Source: Proteinivorax tanatarense (GTDB lineage Bacteria > Bacillota > Proteinivoracia > Proteinivoracales > Proteinivoracaceae). From it: 64,000 bases of DNA. The notes beneath the pieces were generated by a model. It worked only from the letters and a program-made list of their open reading frames with translations. It ran no database searches and was not told where the DNA came from. A program made the position numbers and the translations under genes. Every line of letters starts with the position of its first letter. Position 1 is the first letter of the stretch. Below are positions 25,480-36,776 of the stretch, in pieces. The stretch lies in assembly GCF_040267685.1 (NCBI RefSeq), contig NZ_CP158367.1:1488001-1552000 (forward strand), given 5' to 3'.

Positions 25480-26736
25480 TTGCACAGTTGGGTAGATGAA
25501 ATTAAAAATAATAAACTTCGTTTTTTAATAAGAGATTCCAACAATTACTTAAAAAAAGTATATGATAACATAGATGAAAACTTAGAAAATAATCAGCATA
25601 AAGTTTTAAAAGCATTTCAGAAACATAAGATAACAGAAAACCATTTATTAGGATCTACAGGTTATGGATATGGAGACTTAGGGAGAGATGGATTAGATGA
25701 TATTTATGCCACTGTTTTTGGAGGGGAAAAAGGATTAGTAAGATCTCAATTTGTATCGGGTACTCACTGTCTTTCTTGTTGCTTAAATGCTCTGCTATCC
25801 AGAGGAGATGAATTACTTTATGTAACTGGAGATCCTTATGACACATTAGAAAAAGTAATCGGCATAAATCCTCATGCTAATTCTTTGATTTCAAAAGGGG
25901 TAACGTATAGTTCAGTAGAACTAAAGAATAATATGGAGTTAGATTTTGAACAAATAGAAAAAGCCATAACTCCTAAAACAAAGGTGATAGGAGTTCAGCG
26001 CTCTAAAGGTTATTCATTAAGAAGTTCTATTGCAGTAGCTGAAGTTGAAGCCTTAGTAAGATATATTAAAAGAATTAAAAAAGACTTGATTGTATTTGTA
26101 GATAATTGCTATGGAGAGTTTGTGGAAGGTAGAGAACCTGCAGAGGTAGGAGCTGATGTAGTTGCGGGTAGTCTTACAAAAAATCCCGGGGGAGGCTTAG
26201 CCAAGACAGGCGGCTATGTTGTAGGGAAAAAAGAATACATAGAAAAGGTAGCAGAAAGTTTAACAGCAGCTGGCTTAGGAAGTGATATTGGAGCTTCCTT
26301 GCAAAATAATTTGGACTTTTATCAAGGCTTTTTCAAAAGTCCTAAAATAGTCTCTGATAGTCTAAAAACAGCTGTGTTTATAAGTTTTTTAGCACAGAAA
26401 CTTGGATTTGAAGCTACTCCTAACTTCAATAGCTTTAGATATGATATTGTACAAACTGTAACTTTTAAAGATAAAGATAAGTTATTATCTTTTTGTAGAG
26501 GGATTCAAAAGCACTCACCTATTAACTCTTTTGTTTCTCCTATACCTGATTATTTGCCTGGATATCAAGACCCAGTGATAATGGCAGCCGGTACTTTTAT
26601 TCAAGGATCATCCATTGAACTTAGTGCTGATGCACCCATAAAACCCCCTTATACAGTTTTTGTACAAGGTTCTTTATCTTTTGAACATGGGAAAATTGCT
26701 GCTGCTATGGCTTTTGATGAGTTATTAGAGACGTAG
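25480..26736 (+). CDS. ynbB: YnbB-type PLP enzyme (methionine gamma-lyase/aluminium resistance family)
   Basis: The 418-residue protein belongs to the fold-type I PLP family annotated as aluminium resistance or methionine gamma-lyase. Landmarks are LLGSTGYGYGDLGRDGLD, VSGTHCL, FVDNCYGEF and the PLP-lysine block AGSLTKNPGGG. The physiological substrate is not established. The hfq-spoVK-ynbB order is as in Bacillus. TTG 25480 follows GGAGGG. Confidence 0.88.
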   Translation: MHSWVDEIKNNKLRFLIRDSNNYLKKVYDNIDENLENNQHKVLKAFQKHKITENHLLGSTGYGYGDLGRDGLDDIYATVFGGEKGLVRSQFVSGTHCLSCCLNALLSRGDELLYVTGDPYDTLEKVIGINPHANSLISKGVTYSSVELKNNMELDFEQIEKAITPKTKVIGVQRSKGYSLRSSIAVAEVEALVRYIKRIKKDLIVFVDNCYGEFVEGREPAEVGADVVAGSLTKNPGGGLAKTGGYVVGKKEYIEKVAESLTAAGLGSDIGASLQNNLDFYQGFFKSPKIVSDSLKTAVFISFLAQKLGFEATPNFNSFRYDIVQTVTFKDKDKLLSFCRGIQKHSPINSFVSPIPDYLPGYQDPVIMAAGTFIQGSSIELSADAPIKPPYTVFVQGSLSFEHGKIAAAMAFDELLET

Positions 26737-26842
26737 ATAAGACTGCTAAATGGCCTAGACAGTTCGTGGACTTTATAAAAACACTGCTATGCTGTAGAAC
26801 AGTATAATTGTCTAAAGTTACTTAAGTAAGGAGGGCAGACAG

Positions 26843-27445
26843 TTGCAATTAGGTGAAAGCTTTTATACAAAAAGCGCATTATATGTAGCTAAAAACCTTA
26901 TAGGGAAAAAATTAGTTAGAAGAGTTAATGATAATAAAGTTTTAGTAAGCAGAATTGTAGAAACAGAAGCTTATATCGGGCCCGAAGATAAGGCGTGTCA
27001 TGCTTATAATAATAAACGAACCAATAGAACTGAAAATATGTTTTTAGAAGGTGGATTAGCATATATATATCTTATATATGGGTTACACCATTGTTTAAAT
27101 GTAGTGACTGGTCCTATTGATAAACCAGAAGCAGTATTGATTAGGGCCGTAGAGCCGTTAGAAGGTAAAGAAATTATGAAATATAATAGAAAAGTTAATA
27201 TCAGTGATATTAAAAAATTGACAAATGGCCCAGGTAAGCTTTGTCAAGCTTTACAAATTGACATGAGTTTAAACGGATATAACTTAGTAAATGGTACTGC
27301 TTTATATATAACAGAAGATAAGGGTAATCAGGTAAATTTGGATATCGCTGCAGCTAAAAGGATAAATATAGACTATGCACAGGAATACAAAGATAATCTA
27401 TGGCGTTTTTACCTGAAAGGAAATAAATTTGTTTCTTTACTATGA
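26843..27445 (+). CDS. 3-methyladenine DNA glycosylase (AAG/MPG family)
   Basis: This enzyme excises alkylated purines and hypoxanthine. The 200 residues carry the family blocks VETEAYIGPEDKACHAYN (catalytic Glu and Tyr), GLAYIYLIYGLHHCLNVV and LTNGPGKLCQAL. Length is normal for the bacterial form. TTG 26843 follows AAGGAGGG. It converges with lexA across a bidirectional terminator. No LexA box is seen upstream. Confidence 0.95.
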   Translation: MQLGESFYTKSALYVAKNLIGKKLVRRVNDNKVLVSRIVETEAYIGPEDKACHAYNNKRTNRTENMFLEGGLAYIYLIYGLHHCLNVVTGPIDKPEAVLIRAVEPLEGKEIMKYNRKVNISDIKKLTNGPGKLCQALQIDMSLNGYNLVNGTALYITEDKGNQVNLDIAAAKRINIDYAQEYKDNLWRFYLKGNKFVSLL

Positions 27446-27732
27446 AAAGAGAGAGAAGCTTAACTGCATCTTTCTTTTTTAACTTATTGTCCTTCTATCA
27501 CTGCCAAGTATGGGTTCTATAAGATATTTAGGCGTCATAAAAAGTCTAATCTTACTAATCAAAGGCTAGTAGGGGATACAATTAAAAGTTATCCCCATAT
27601 TCTATGACTGGCCAAGCATGTAGCTACTTTATTCGTTTGTATAATTAAGAATTTAGATCGCCATAATGTTTTTTCTAGGTTGTTGTCTTCTTCCAATGTA
27701 GGAACCCCTAATTTAGAAGGATGTACTGAGGT
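27446..27732. other. Gene-free stretch after the glycosylase gene
   Basis: No plausible ORF. A weak hairpin with a T-run at 27447-27481 may terminate the glycosylase transcript. The rest is featureless. Confidence 0.4.
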
Positions 27733-27780
27733 AACACAAGAAAAGGCTACTGGCGTTTAGCCCATAGCCTTTTCTTGTTA
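27733..27780. terminator. Bidirectional terminator between the glycosylase gene and lexA
   Basis: A long stem of 27733-27753 with 27761-27779 is nearly perfect, and both arms end in T/A-rich runs, so it can stop transcripts from both converging genes. Confidence 0.75.
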
Positions 27781-27925
27781 GATATTAAAAGTAGGATGAT
27801 ATGTATACCATAATAATTTTGTTATATTTAAACGTATATTATTAACTAATCAAATTTATTGTTAAATAACTAATCCCTTGTTAATTTAAGTTAGATTTTT
27901 AAGTTAATATTTGTTGGTTATTAAA

Positions 27926-28552
27926 CTAGAACTTTCTAAAAAGGCCGGTTACTTTCCCTAAGATTAAAGCCTCTTTTACAAGAATGGGTTCATAAAAATC
28001 ATTTTCAGGCTGCAGTCTAATACAGTCTTTATCTTTGTAAAACCTCTTAACAGTGGCTTCATTATCGAGTAAAGCAACAACAATTTCTCCATTTTTAGCA
28101 GTATTGGTTTGTCTTACAAGAACTAGATCACCATCATAAATGCCTGCATTTATCATACTATCTCCTTTGATTGATAGGGCAAACAAATTATCAGAATCAT
28201 GAGAAAAACTGGGGGGCAGAGGAAAGTAACCTTCAATTTTTTCTTCTGCTAAGATAGGTTCCCCTGCTGTGACATCTCCAACTATTGGGGCAAAACTTGG
28301 TCTATAGTTGACTTCATCATCGAAATTATTTTCTGAAAAGTTGGCCAAGATTTCTATTGCTCTAGGTTTAGTAGCATCTTTTTTTATGTATCCTTTTTGC
28401 TCTAACTTCGCCAAATGAGAGTGTACTGTTGAGCTAGACTTTAACCCTACTGCCAATCCAATTTCACGTACAGAAGGAGGATATCCTTTTTCCTTCACCA
28501 TCTTATAAATAAACTCAAAAACTTCTTTTTGTCTAGTAGTTAAATTTTCCAT
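27926..28552 (-). CDS. lexA: SOS repressor LexA
   Basis: The start is the ATG at 28552-28550 behind GGAGGTGAG; the frame open to 28609 is longer but lacks a site and would include promoter. The 208 residues have the winged helix [18 protein letters not shown] at 26-43, the cleavage site Ala96-Gly97 (VTAGEP), Ser132 (KGDSM) and Lys169 (ATVKRF) of the self-cleaving protease. Its promoter holds a LexA box, so it is autoregulated. The divergent neighbours match the Bacillus lexA-yneAB locus. Confidence 0.97.
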   Translation of the reverse strand: MENLTTRQKEVFEFIYKMVKEKGYPPSVREIGLAVGLKSSSTVHSHLAKLEQKGYIKKDATKPRAIEILANFSENNFDDEVNYRPSFAPIVGDVTAGEPILAEEKIEGYFPLPPSFSHDSDNLFALSIKGDSMINAGIYDGDLVLVRQTNTAKNGEIVVALLDNEATVKRFYKDKDCIRLQPENDFYEPILVKEALILGKVTGLFRKF

Positions 28553-28580
28553 ATACTCACCTCCAAGCTCCTTTATATCA

Positions 28581-28620
28581 ATTATAACACTTGGTAATTT
28601 TTTGTGCAAACATTAGTTCG
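28581..28620 (-). promoter_or_regulatory. lexA promoter with LexA box
   Basis: On the minus strand, TTGCAC (28609-28604), a 17-base spacer and TATAAT (28586-28581) form the promoter. The box at 28607-28620 reads CGAACTAATGTTTG on the minus strand, one base from CGAAC-N4-GTTCG, and overlaps the -35. The same box is 101 bases from the divergent M23 gene. Confidence 0.85.
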
Positions 28621-28720
28621 AAAGCAAGAATTAAAAAAATATATATAAAAAGAGGTTTTTTAATTCTAATGTGGAATATAAAAAATGGTAATTATTTAAA
28701 TATAAGCGTGGTGATATTGA

Positions 28721-30333
<1,613 letters not shown>

Positions 30334-30347
30334 ATTAGCTTGCAATA

Positions 30348-30396
30348 AAAGATCCTAGTGATTACTTAGTAATAAGTATAACTAGGATCTTTTTAT
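30348..30396 (+). terminator. Terminator after the YneB-like gene
   Basis: AAAGATCCTAGT (30348-30359) and ACTAGGATCTTT (30381-30392) with a 21-base loop and a T-run. Confidence 0.85.
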
Positions 30397-30476
30397 TGTT
30401 TTTGGAACAAAATATATGCATTATTTTAGCGAGTAATTCAAACAATATCATTAGATAAGAAAGGGGTTAATAAATC

Positions 30477-31326
<850 letters not shown>

Positions 31327-31640
31327 TTATAAAAAGTGTTCATGTAATAATAGTATGCCATCAACTTGAGTATTAAAAAGATATAAGTCCGAACAATAAA
31401 GATTTACTGGGACTTGATTCGAAGAAAGAGAAACGCCATCTAAAAATAGAGTAACAGCAGCTTTAGCTTGCTCTCTTTCACTTGTATAAATAGACTCAGT
31501 TGCAGGTGTAATATTTACTTGAGCCCTGGTTACTTCTGGAAAAAGTCAATATTCCTCGTTATCTCCTCTTGCAATGCCTGTAAATGTAATACCTGTCTCT
31601 CAGATTACTGAAGTAAAGCCAGAGTTATTTCTATGCAATA
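31327..31640 (-). pseudogene. Broken gene remnant, unknown family
   Basis: Read on the minus strand, one frame stays protein-like for about 100 codons (for example ITFTGIARGDNEEY and FPEVTRAQVNITPATESIY), but it is interrupted by at least two stops and has no start. It abuts and slightly overlaps the SpoIIM-like remnant in another frame, so it may be the shifted continuation of the same gene or a second gene. I do not recognise the family. Confidence 0.55.
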
Positions 31641-31995
31641 ACAAAAGTTACTAACAGACATAGTACTTATAACACTGCTGCCAGCTGGTAGCACAATTAA
31701 CGGTATAAAGCCTAGCAACACCATGAAGGCAGATACCCTTAAATTATTCATTAAGATTACCCTAAATAATTCGCTATGGCTAAAATATAACCCTCTATGG
31801 ATTAAAACTTCTTCTACAACTCCCTCGAAATTTAACATAAGACCATCTAATGCCTCTATCAAAATATCTTGATTTACTAAAAAGAAAAATAACCTGCAAT
31901 TGATAATACGATCGAAGTTATCGCCACTAAAGTTGTGGGTTTAGCATAACTAGCCTTAAATAGTGCCACTGCCTTTTATAAATTTTTGTTAACAT
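31605..31995 (-). pseudogene. SpoIIM-like membrane protein, frameshifted
   Basis: An ATG at 31995-31993 has a good AGGAGGTG site, then the coding sense moves frame twice: first within the opening codons, then near 31890, where a run of T and A separates AGYFSF-stop from FFLVNQDILIEALDG. The rest reads through LFRVILMNNLRVSAFMVLLGFIPLIVLP, which resembles the conserved NNLKVA segment of the SpoIIM/DUF95 membrane family. The intact ribosome site and start suggest recent decay. Sequencing error could also give such shifts, but two or more in 400 bases makes decay more likely. Confidence 0.6.
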
Positions 31996-32142
31996 TGTAC
32001 ACCTCCTATACCAAACGTATCGGGATTTAAAACTAATCATTTTACAAATTACCTACCAAAACTTGTTTACCGCTACCAAGCATACCCGAGCTGTATAAAC
32101 TTATATTTTCTTAAATTTTTCATGCATCATTTACTTATTAGT

Positions 32143-32313
32143 CGAAAATTCGTTGCACCCTTCAGCATTTTCCTTTTTTCTTTATGCTTTGCATTTTAAG
32201 TTGCAAAATTTGAGCAATATCGCTTAATTCTACATAAACTGGATAGGAATTTTAATGAAAAGAGTAATATATGTAGAATTGTGACGAACGTTTGTTCCCC
32301 AGGAAATAATTTT
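32143..32313. repeat. Intergenic repeat, copy A, with LexA-like palindrome
   Basis: It shares its order with copy C at 33085: a C/T-rich block, AAAATTTGAGCAATATC, an inverted repeat (AATTCTACATA at 32226-32236 with TATGTAGAATT at 32270-32280), then TGACGAACG and CCCCAGGAAATAAT. The palindrome CGAACGTTTGTTCC at 32285-32298 fits the LexA box. On the minus strand it lies 290 bases upstream of the SpoIIM-like remnant. Confidence 0.65.
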
Positions 32314-32432
32314 ACCGATAGCTTGTGAGTTATCTTCTAGAACCCTCCCCTCTCTTTTATCATGTACTTCTCTTGCTTCGTATTGTTCATCTTATGTGAG
32401 TCTAAATTTTCTCACATTCTACCTTCTTCAAA

Positions 32433-32523
32433 AACCCGTTGTATCCTTCAAAATTTTCCTTTTTTTCTACCTACTTACCTATCTTAAACCACAAAATTAG
32501 CAATTCACGCACATCTACAATGT
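32433..32523. repeat. Intergenic repeat, copy B, truncated
   Basis: It matches the first half of copies A and C (GTTGTATCCTTCAAAATTTTCC, then a region like AAATTAGCAATT and ending CATCTACA) but stops at the first stem arm; the LexA-like palindrome is missing. Confidence 0.5.
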
Positions 32524-32603
32524 TTACAATCAACAGAGAAATTTATGAAAGTCTAAATAGGCTTTACAACCTCCCTCCTTTCTATCAAACAATCCCGCTA
32601 AAC

Positions 32604-32631
32604 AAAAAAGCAACCATTAAGGCTACTTTTT
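32604..32631. terminator. Terminator-like hairpin in the decayed region
   Basis: AAAAAAGCAACC and GGCTACTTTTT pair through two G-U pairs around ATTAA, with A and T runs on both sides. It could end a minus-strand transcript from the 49-residue ORF. Confidence 0.45.
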
Positions 32632-32875
32632 AGTTGATTGAGAACGCCTGTTCTTTTATTCTTATAAATCCACTTTTTCAATAAGTCAGCAACTTTCTTA
32701 TCATAGCTGCTTAAGCACTTATTAAAGCAGTTATTCGGTTCTGAATAGGATATTATGAATTTAGTTTCTTTTTATATAGCAATATTCAGTCTTGGAGCTA
32801 GTTAATCTCCCCCTAGTATTGTTAAATAACTCTAAAAAAATTTTCACTGCTGTCTTATAGGGCAATAACACTTTA

Positions 32876-33025
32876 TTATTTACTTATAATTTTTCTCCAA
32901 AGCTCTATGAGAAATCGTCTTATATTCTCGCCAGCTTTATTAGCAAAATTCATCCAAACTCTTACGATAATAAATAACATGAAAATAAAAGTTACTACTT
33001 GTAAAATCGCCCTTAAATCATCCAC
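32876..33025 (-). CDS. Small one-helix membrane protein, 49 residues
   Basis: Read on the minus strand, GTG 33025 follows AAGGGTGA at a good distance and the frame ends at TAA 32878-32876. The product has a hydrophobic helix at about residues 7-23 (ILQVVTFIFMLFIIVRV) and then a basic amphipathic tail (FANKAGENIRRFLIELWRKI). That is the layout of small membrane toxins and membrane-associated stress peptides such as TisB. The LexA-like palindrome of copy C lies 186 bases upstream. No family is recognised, and no antisense RNA was identified. It is the only clean frame in the decayed stretch. Confidence 0.45.
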   Translation of the reverse strand: MDDLRAILQVVTFIFMLFIIVRVWMNFANKAGENIRRFLIELWRKIISK

Positions 33026-33084
33026 TTAGATCACCCTTTTTTATATTTTTTACATTACCGACAGGACTACCTCTAAAATAAGAA

Positions 33085-33236
33085 AGGATACAATGACCTG
33101 AGACTCTATATTTTCCTTTCCCTTGCTATTATAAGCTACAAAATTTGACCAATATCTCTCATTTCTACAGGCTTTTTTTAATAAACAAAGGGATTACTGT
33201 AGAAACATGACGAACGTGTGTTCCCCGGGAAATAAT
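33085..33236. repeat. Intergenic repeat, copy C, with LexA-like palindrome
   Basis: Same order as copy A: a C/T-rich block, AAAATTTGACCAATATC, an inverted repeat (TTTCTACAG at 33163-33171 with CTGTAGAAA at 33197-33205), then TGACGAACG and CCCCGGGAAATAAT. The stem bases differ from copy A on both arms, so pairing is preserved. The palindrome CGAACGTGTGTTCC is at 33211-33224. Confidence 0.65.
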
Positions 33237-33247
33237 ATTAACAACAA

Positions 33248-33308
33248 TAGTAGAACAATAGTAAAACCATCGTTCAACTATTGTTCTACTACTGTTCAAC
33301 TACTGTTC
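33248..33308. repeat. 11-bp tandem repeats and inverted repeat at the addA 3' end
   Basis: Four 11-base units ending in GTTC run from 33265 to 33308: AACCATCGTTC, AACTATTGTTC, TACTACTGTTC, AACTACTGTTC. The last unit enters the addA coding end. Upstream, TAGTAGAACAATAGT is the inverse of part of the array, making a 15-bp hairpin that could terminate addA. Confidence 0.7.
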
Positions 33309-36300
33309 CTCAAGACTTCTCCATAATTGGGTCATCTCTTTAATTGCTGCTTCAACTTCTTTTTCGTAAGTTGCTTCTGGCTTCAACTTGATGATTCCTT
33401 TTTCTCCGAAGTTCATAAAAAATAGCGATACCTCTTCTACTTCTACACCCATCTCTTTTTCATATGCCATTTTATAAAGGGTAACTTGGGGTTTATAGCT
33501 ATCTGTGTCAATGGTTTTATTAGTTTTTAGATCCATTAGCGAGTGTTTGCCGTCTTTTACAAAAACTTTATCAATCTCACATATAACATAGGCCCCAGCA
33601 ATCTCAACAGCAAAGCTCCATTCGCTACTTATATGATCCTTGGGGATTTGACTTTCTATCTTTTTATAATTTTCTAGCTGCTTCATCACTCTTAATTTAA
33701 TTTCTTTAATATTAGTGGGGATTTCATCGTCATCAAATAAAACAGATATTGCTTCTAACACAGCCTCATCCTCACCAAACCCCTGGTCATAAAGTTCGCA
33801 AGCTCTATGGACCACCGTACCAAAATCTGTAGCTGAGATAATAAACTTATCCTGTTTATCATCGGCTTTTACTTTATCGTCAGCTTTTATTTCATCCTCT
33901 CTTAACCAATCAGGATGCAATTTAAGCACGTAACTTTCGTAATACTTTTGCCGATCATTCATAAAGTCCATAATTTCTGAAACCGAAAAGGTGTAAGGCG
34001 CCACCTTTTCTTCCGATACTGTTTGAGCAACAAACTCATCTTTTGTCTGCTCCCATTTACTTTGTTTTACAACTTGACTTTGATTTTTTCGTATCATACA
34101 TTTTAAAATACCGGGGTTTGTATCTAAGCTTTCTAAAAGCATCTCATACCAAGAGTTCTTTTGCAATCTGCCCTTAGCAGACATAATTAAATAATCTCGT
34201 GCTCGTGTAGCAGCGACATAGAACAAACGTTTGGTTTCCTCTGCTGCTGCTATATCATTTTCGCTTTTCACTATATTAAACCCAGGCGTAACTATTTCTT
34301 CATCTGAAAAAGGATTATTCTTTTTTTCCTGAGTAAATTTAGCAACAAGCCTCATTTTATCGTCAAATCTAAAAGAGCCGCTATCTTTTTGTAACTGGCG
34401 ATTAAGTCTGGGCAGGCAAACTATGGGGAACTCTAGACCTTTAGAAGCATGAACCGTCATTATGTGAACCATGTTCCCTTCAGGCAACTCAGCTTCCGCC
34501 TCCCCCTCTCTGTCCCCTAGCATAGCTAAAACATCAATCTTTTCTAAAAGCTCCTCTAAAGAACTGGGATTTTGCTCGTCCATAATTTCTATTAGCTTTT
34601 CAACGTTTTTGATAAGTTGTAGCGAGTTTGGTTGCATAAGCAAGGTCTGTTTTAATCCGCTGTTGTTAAAAACTTCATATAAGGTATCCGAAAACGCTCG
34701 CTGTGGGGTTAGAGGTACAAAAATAGAAAATAAATTATAAAACTTATTTAGTTTAGCCTTAGTTTGTGTAGCTAGCCCACTTTCATTGAAATAGCATCTA
34801 TTATAAATAAAGTCTGCAAAACCTTGCCAATTATCTACATCGCCACATGCTTTTATGGCAAACATCTCATCTAACGTGATACCTATAATAGGGCTTCTCA
34901 GAACAGCAGCAATATAGGTAGATTCCCAGGGCCTTGCAATCCACCTAAGTAATGCCAGCATGTCTTTTACCTCTTGTTTTGCGAAAAAACCTATACCACC
35001 ATGTACCACAAAGGGTATGTTCTTATCTTGAAGGCACTTTTCCAACTCTATAAGTCCTGTTCTAGACGGAACTAAGATTGCAAAGTCTCTCCATTGAGCT
35101 TTGCGCCAAACACCTGTGTCCTTTTCTCTTACAAGCTTTTTCTTACTTTGGGCGATTTCAAGCATACGCTCTGTTAGCATATCAAACTCACTGTCATAAC
35201 AATCTACTTCGCTTATCTGTGAGTCATCATCTATTTCTATTTCTATTTCTTCCTCGTCATTTTCAGTCATCTCTATAAGCTCTACTTTTACCTCTTGCTC
35301 CTCTTTATCATCCCGATTACTAACTAAAGGACTGTAGTTAATGCTGTAAGGAGCATTGTCTTCCGACTCTCTCATAACCTCAGAGAAGATGGCATTTACA
35401 AAACCGATTATAGAATGACAGTTTCGATAATTTCTGTTCATATTAATATATCCATCAGATTGCTTAACCTTATTTTGCAATCCTCTCATTACCGTTACGT
35501 CAGCACCTCTAAATCTATAAATAGACTGCTTTTCATCACCTACGATAAACTGAAATCTAGGCTGGATATAGTCTAACATCTTCATCTGTAGTTTATTTGT
35601 ATCTTGAAATTCATCAACCATAAAATGCTTAAATTCCTGCCTGCAAGTTGCCCTAACATCCTCGTTTTCTAATAAATTGATGGCCTTTTTTTGTAAGTCA
35701 GAAAAATCCAAAGCTCCTTTTTCTATCTTTTTCTTTGTATATTTTTCATCAAAAGTACAAAGCATTTCTGCAAAGCAACTAATAATACTTAGAAACTGCT
35801 CTCTTTTCTCTGTGGGAAAATCAGGTATGTTTTTCCATTTTTGTTTTAAGGGGTTATAGATATCTACATATAGCTCAAACAAAGCAGGGCATTTATCCTC
35901 CCAGCTACTTACCTTCCTTTTAGGCATTACCTCCTGCAACAACTCATAACACTCATCATAATCTATGTTGTTAAGGTCAACTTTTCCAAAATGATTAGAT
36001 ATATTTTCCACATACTCCTGTAACTTACCCTTTAACTCACTAGATGAGGGAAATTCTTCTACACATGGCTGAGCCGACTGATAAAACTTTTCAAGTAATG
36101 AAGCCTTTTGTTTTACTAATAAATCTTGTTGCAGAGCTAAGATCTCTTCCGCTTCAAAAAAAGTTTTTATATCGATTTGCTCTGGCGCTTCACATATCTG
36201 TGCATATACGGAATTTATAGCTCTTTTTAGCTGCTCTTTTGAGTAGTAAATAAAAGCATCCTTCCATTTATAGTAGTTTGTTTTATCAGCAAACATTTCA

Positions 36301-36776
36301 TCTAAACACTCGCTTTGAAGCAAGGTGGAGTCTATATCATCTAGCATGGTAAATGTGGGAGGCAAGTCAGCTTTAAAAGCAAACCTAGTTAGCAGCTTAT
36401 GACAAAAACTATGAAAAGTTGTTATATAAGCGTTATCTAAGTCTTCCTTTTGTTGTTGCCAAAACTTTTTAGCTATATTTACATTCTTTTCATCCTCTAG
36501 CTTGTCTAGCTCTTCTAACTTTTTATTTAGTTCCCCTCTGATTCTTTCCTTCATTTCTCTAGCTGCCTTTTCCGTAAAGGTAATGGCCACTATTTCTTTT
36601 ACCGTAGCACCTATATCAGAAGTTGACCCCTCTAAAAATTCGTTTAGTTTTTGCTGGCATATATTTAAAAACCTTTCAGTTAGCACACGGGTTTTACCAG
36701 AGCCCGCTCCAGCTGAAATAAGTATCAAAGGATTTTCGCTGTAAATGGCTTCTTTTTGTTCAGGGTTAAAATTCAT
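33300..36776 (-). CDS. addA: ATP-dependent helicase/nuclease subunit AddA
   Basis: AddA is the UvrD-like helicase and one nuclease of the AddAB end-resection enzyme. The start is ATG 36776, which overlaps the addB stop (ATGA) and is spaced for GGGGGAG; an in-frame GTG at 36782 is too close. The 1158 residues show Walker A SAGAGSGKT, ITFTEKAAREM, DEFQDTN, GDEKQSIYRFRGAD, VMTVHASKGLEFP-like text (IMTVHASKGLEFP), VAATRARDYL and the C-terminal nuclease motif LMDLKTNKT. It acts with AddB in double-strand break repair. Confidence 0.97.
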   Translation of the reverse strand: MNFNPEQKEAIYSENPLILISAGAGSGKTRVLTERFLNICQQKLNEFLEGSTSDIGATVKEIVAITFTEKAAREMKERIRGELNKKLEELDKLEDEKNVNIAKKFWQQQKEDLDNAYITTFHSFCHKLLTRFAFKADLPPTFTMLDDIDSTLLQSECLDEMFADKTNYYKWKDAFIYYSKEQLKRAINSVYAQICEAPEQIDIKTFFEAEEILALQQDLLVKQKASLLEKFYQSAQPCVEEFPSSSELKGKLQEYVENISNHFGKVDLNNIDYDECYELLQEVMPKRKVSSWEDKCPALFELYVDIYNPLKQKWKNIPDFPTEKREQFLSIISCFAEMLCTFDEKYTKKKIEKGALDFSDLQKKAINLLENEDVRATCRQEFKHFMVDEFQDTNKLQMKMLDYIQPRFQFIVGDEKQSIYRFRGADVTVMRGLQNKVKQSDGYINMNRNYRNCHSIIGFVNAIFSEVMRESEDNAPYSINYSPLVSNRDDKEEQEVKVELIEMTENDEEEIEIEIDDDSQISEVDCYDSEFDMLTERMLEIAQSKKKLVREKDTGVWRKAQWRDFAILVPSRTGLIELEKCLQDKNIPFVVHGGIGFFAKQEVKDMLALLRWIARPWESTYIAAVLRSPIIGITLDEMFAIKACGDVDNWQGFADFIYNRCYFNESGLATQTKAKLNKFYNLFSIFVPLTPQRAFSDTLYEVFNNSGLKQTLLMQPNSLQLIKNVEKLIEIMDEQNPSSLEELLEKIDVLAMLGDREGEAEAELPEGNMVHIMTVHASKGLEFPIVCLPRLNRQLQKDSGSFRFDDKMRLVAKFTQEKKNNPFSDEEIVTPGFNIVKSENDIAAAEETKRLFYVAATRARDYLIMSAKGRLQKNSWYEMLLESLDTNPGILKCMIRKNQSQVVKQSKWEQTKDEFVAQTVSEEKVAPYTFSVSEIMDFMNDRQKYYESYVLKLHPDWLREDEIKADDKVKADDKQDKFIISATDFGTVVHRACELYDQGFGEDEAVLEAISVLFDDDEIPTNIKEIKLRVMKQLENYKKIESQIPKDHISSEWSFAVEIAGAYVICEIDKVFVKDGKHSLMDLKTNKTIDTDSYKPQVTLYKMAYEKEMGVEVEEVSLFFMNFGEKGIIKLKPEATYEKEVEAAIKEMTQLWRSLEEQ

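Noticed and set aside
32439-32633. 64-codon plus-strand ORF
   Set aside because: It has no ribosome site, runs through repeat copy B and a terminator-like hairpin, and its composition looks random.
33211-33224. LexA-like box as a regulator of addAB
   Set aside because: addB-addA is read leftward and ends at 33300, so the box lies downstream; no LexA box is visible upstream of addB.
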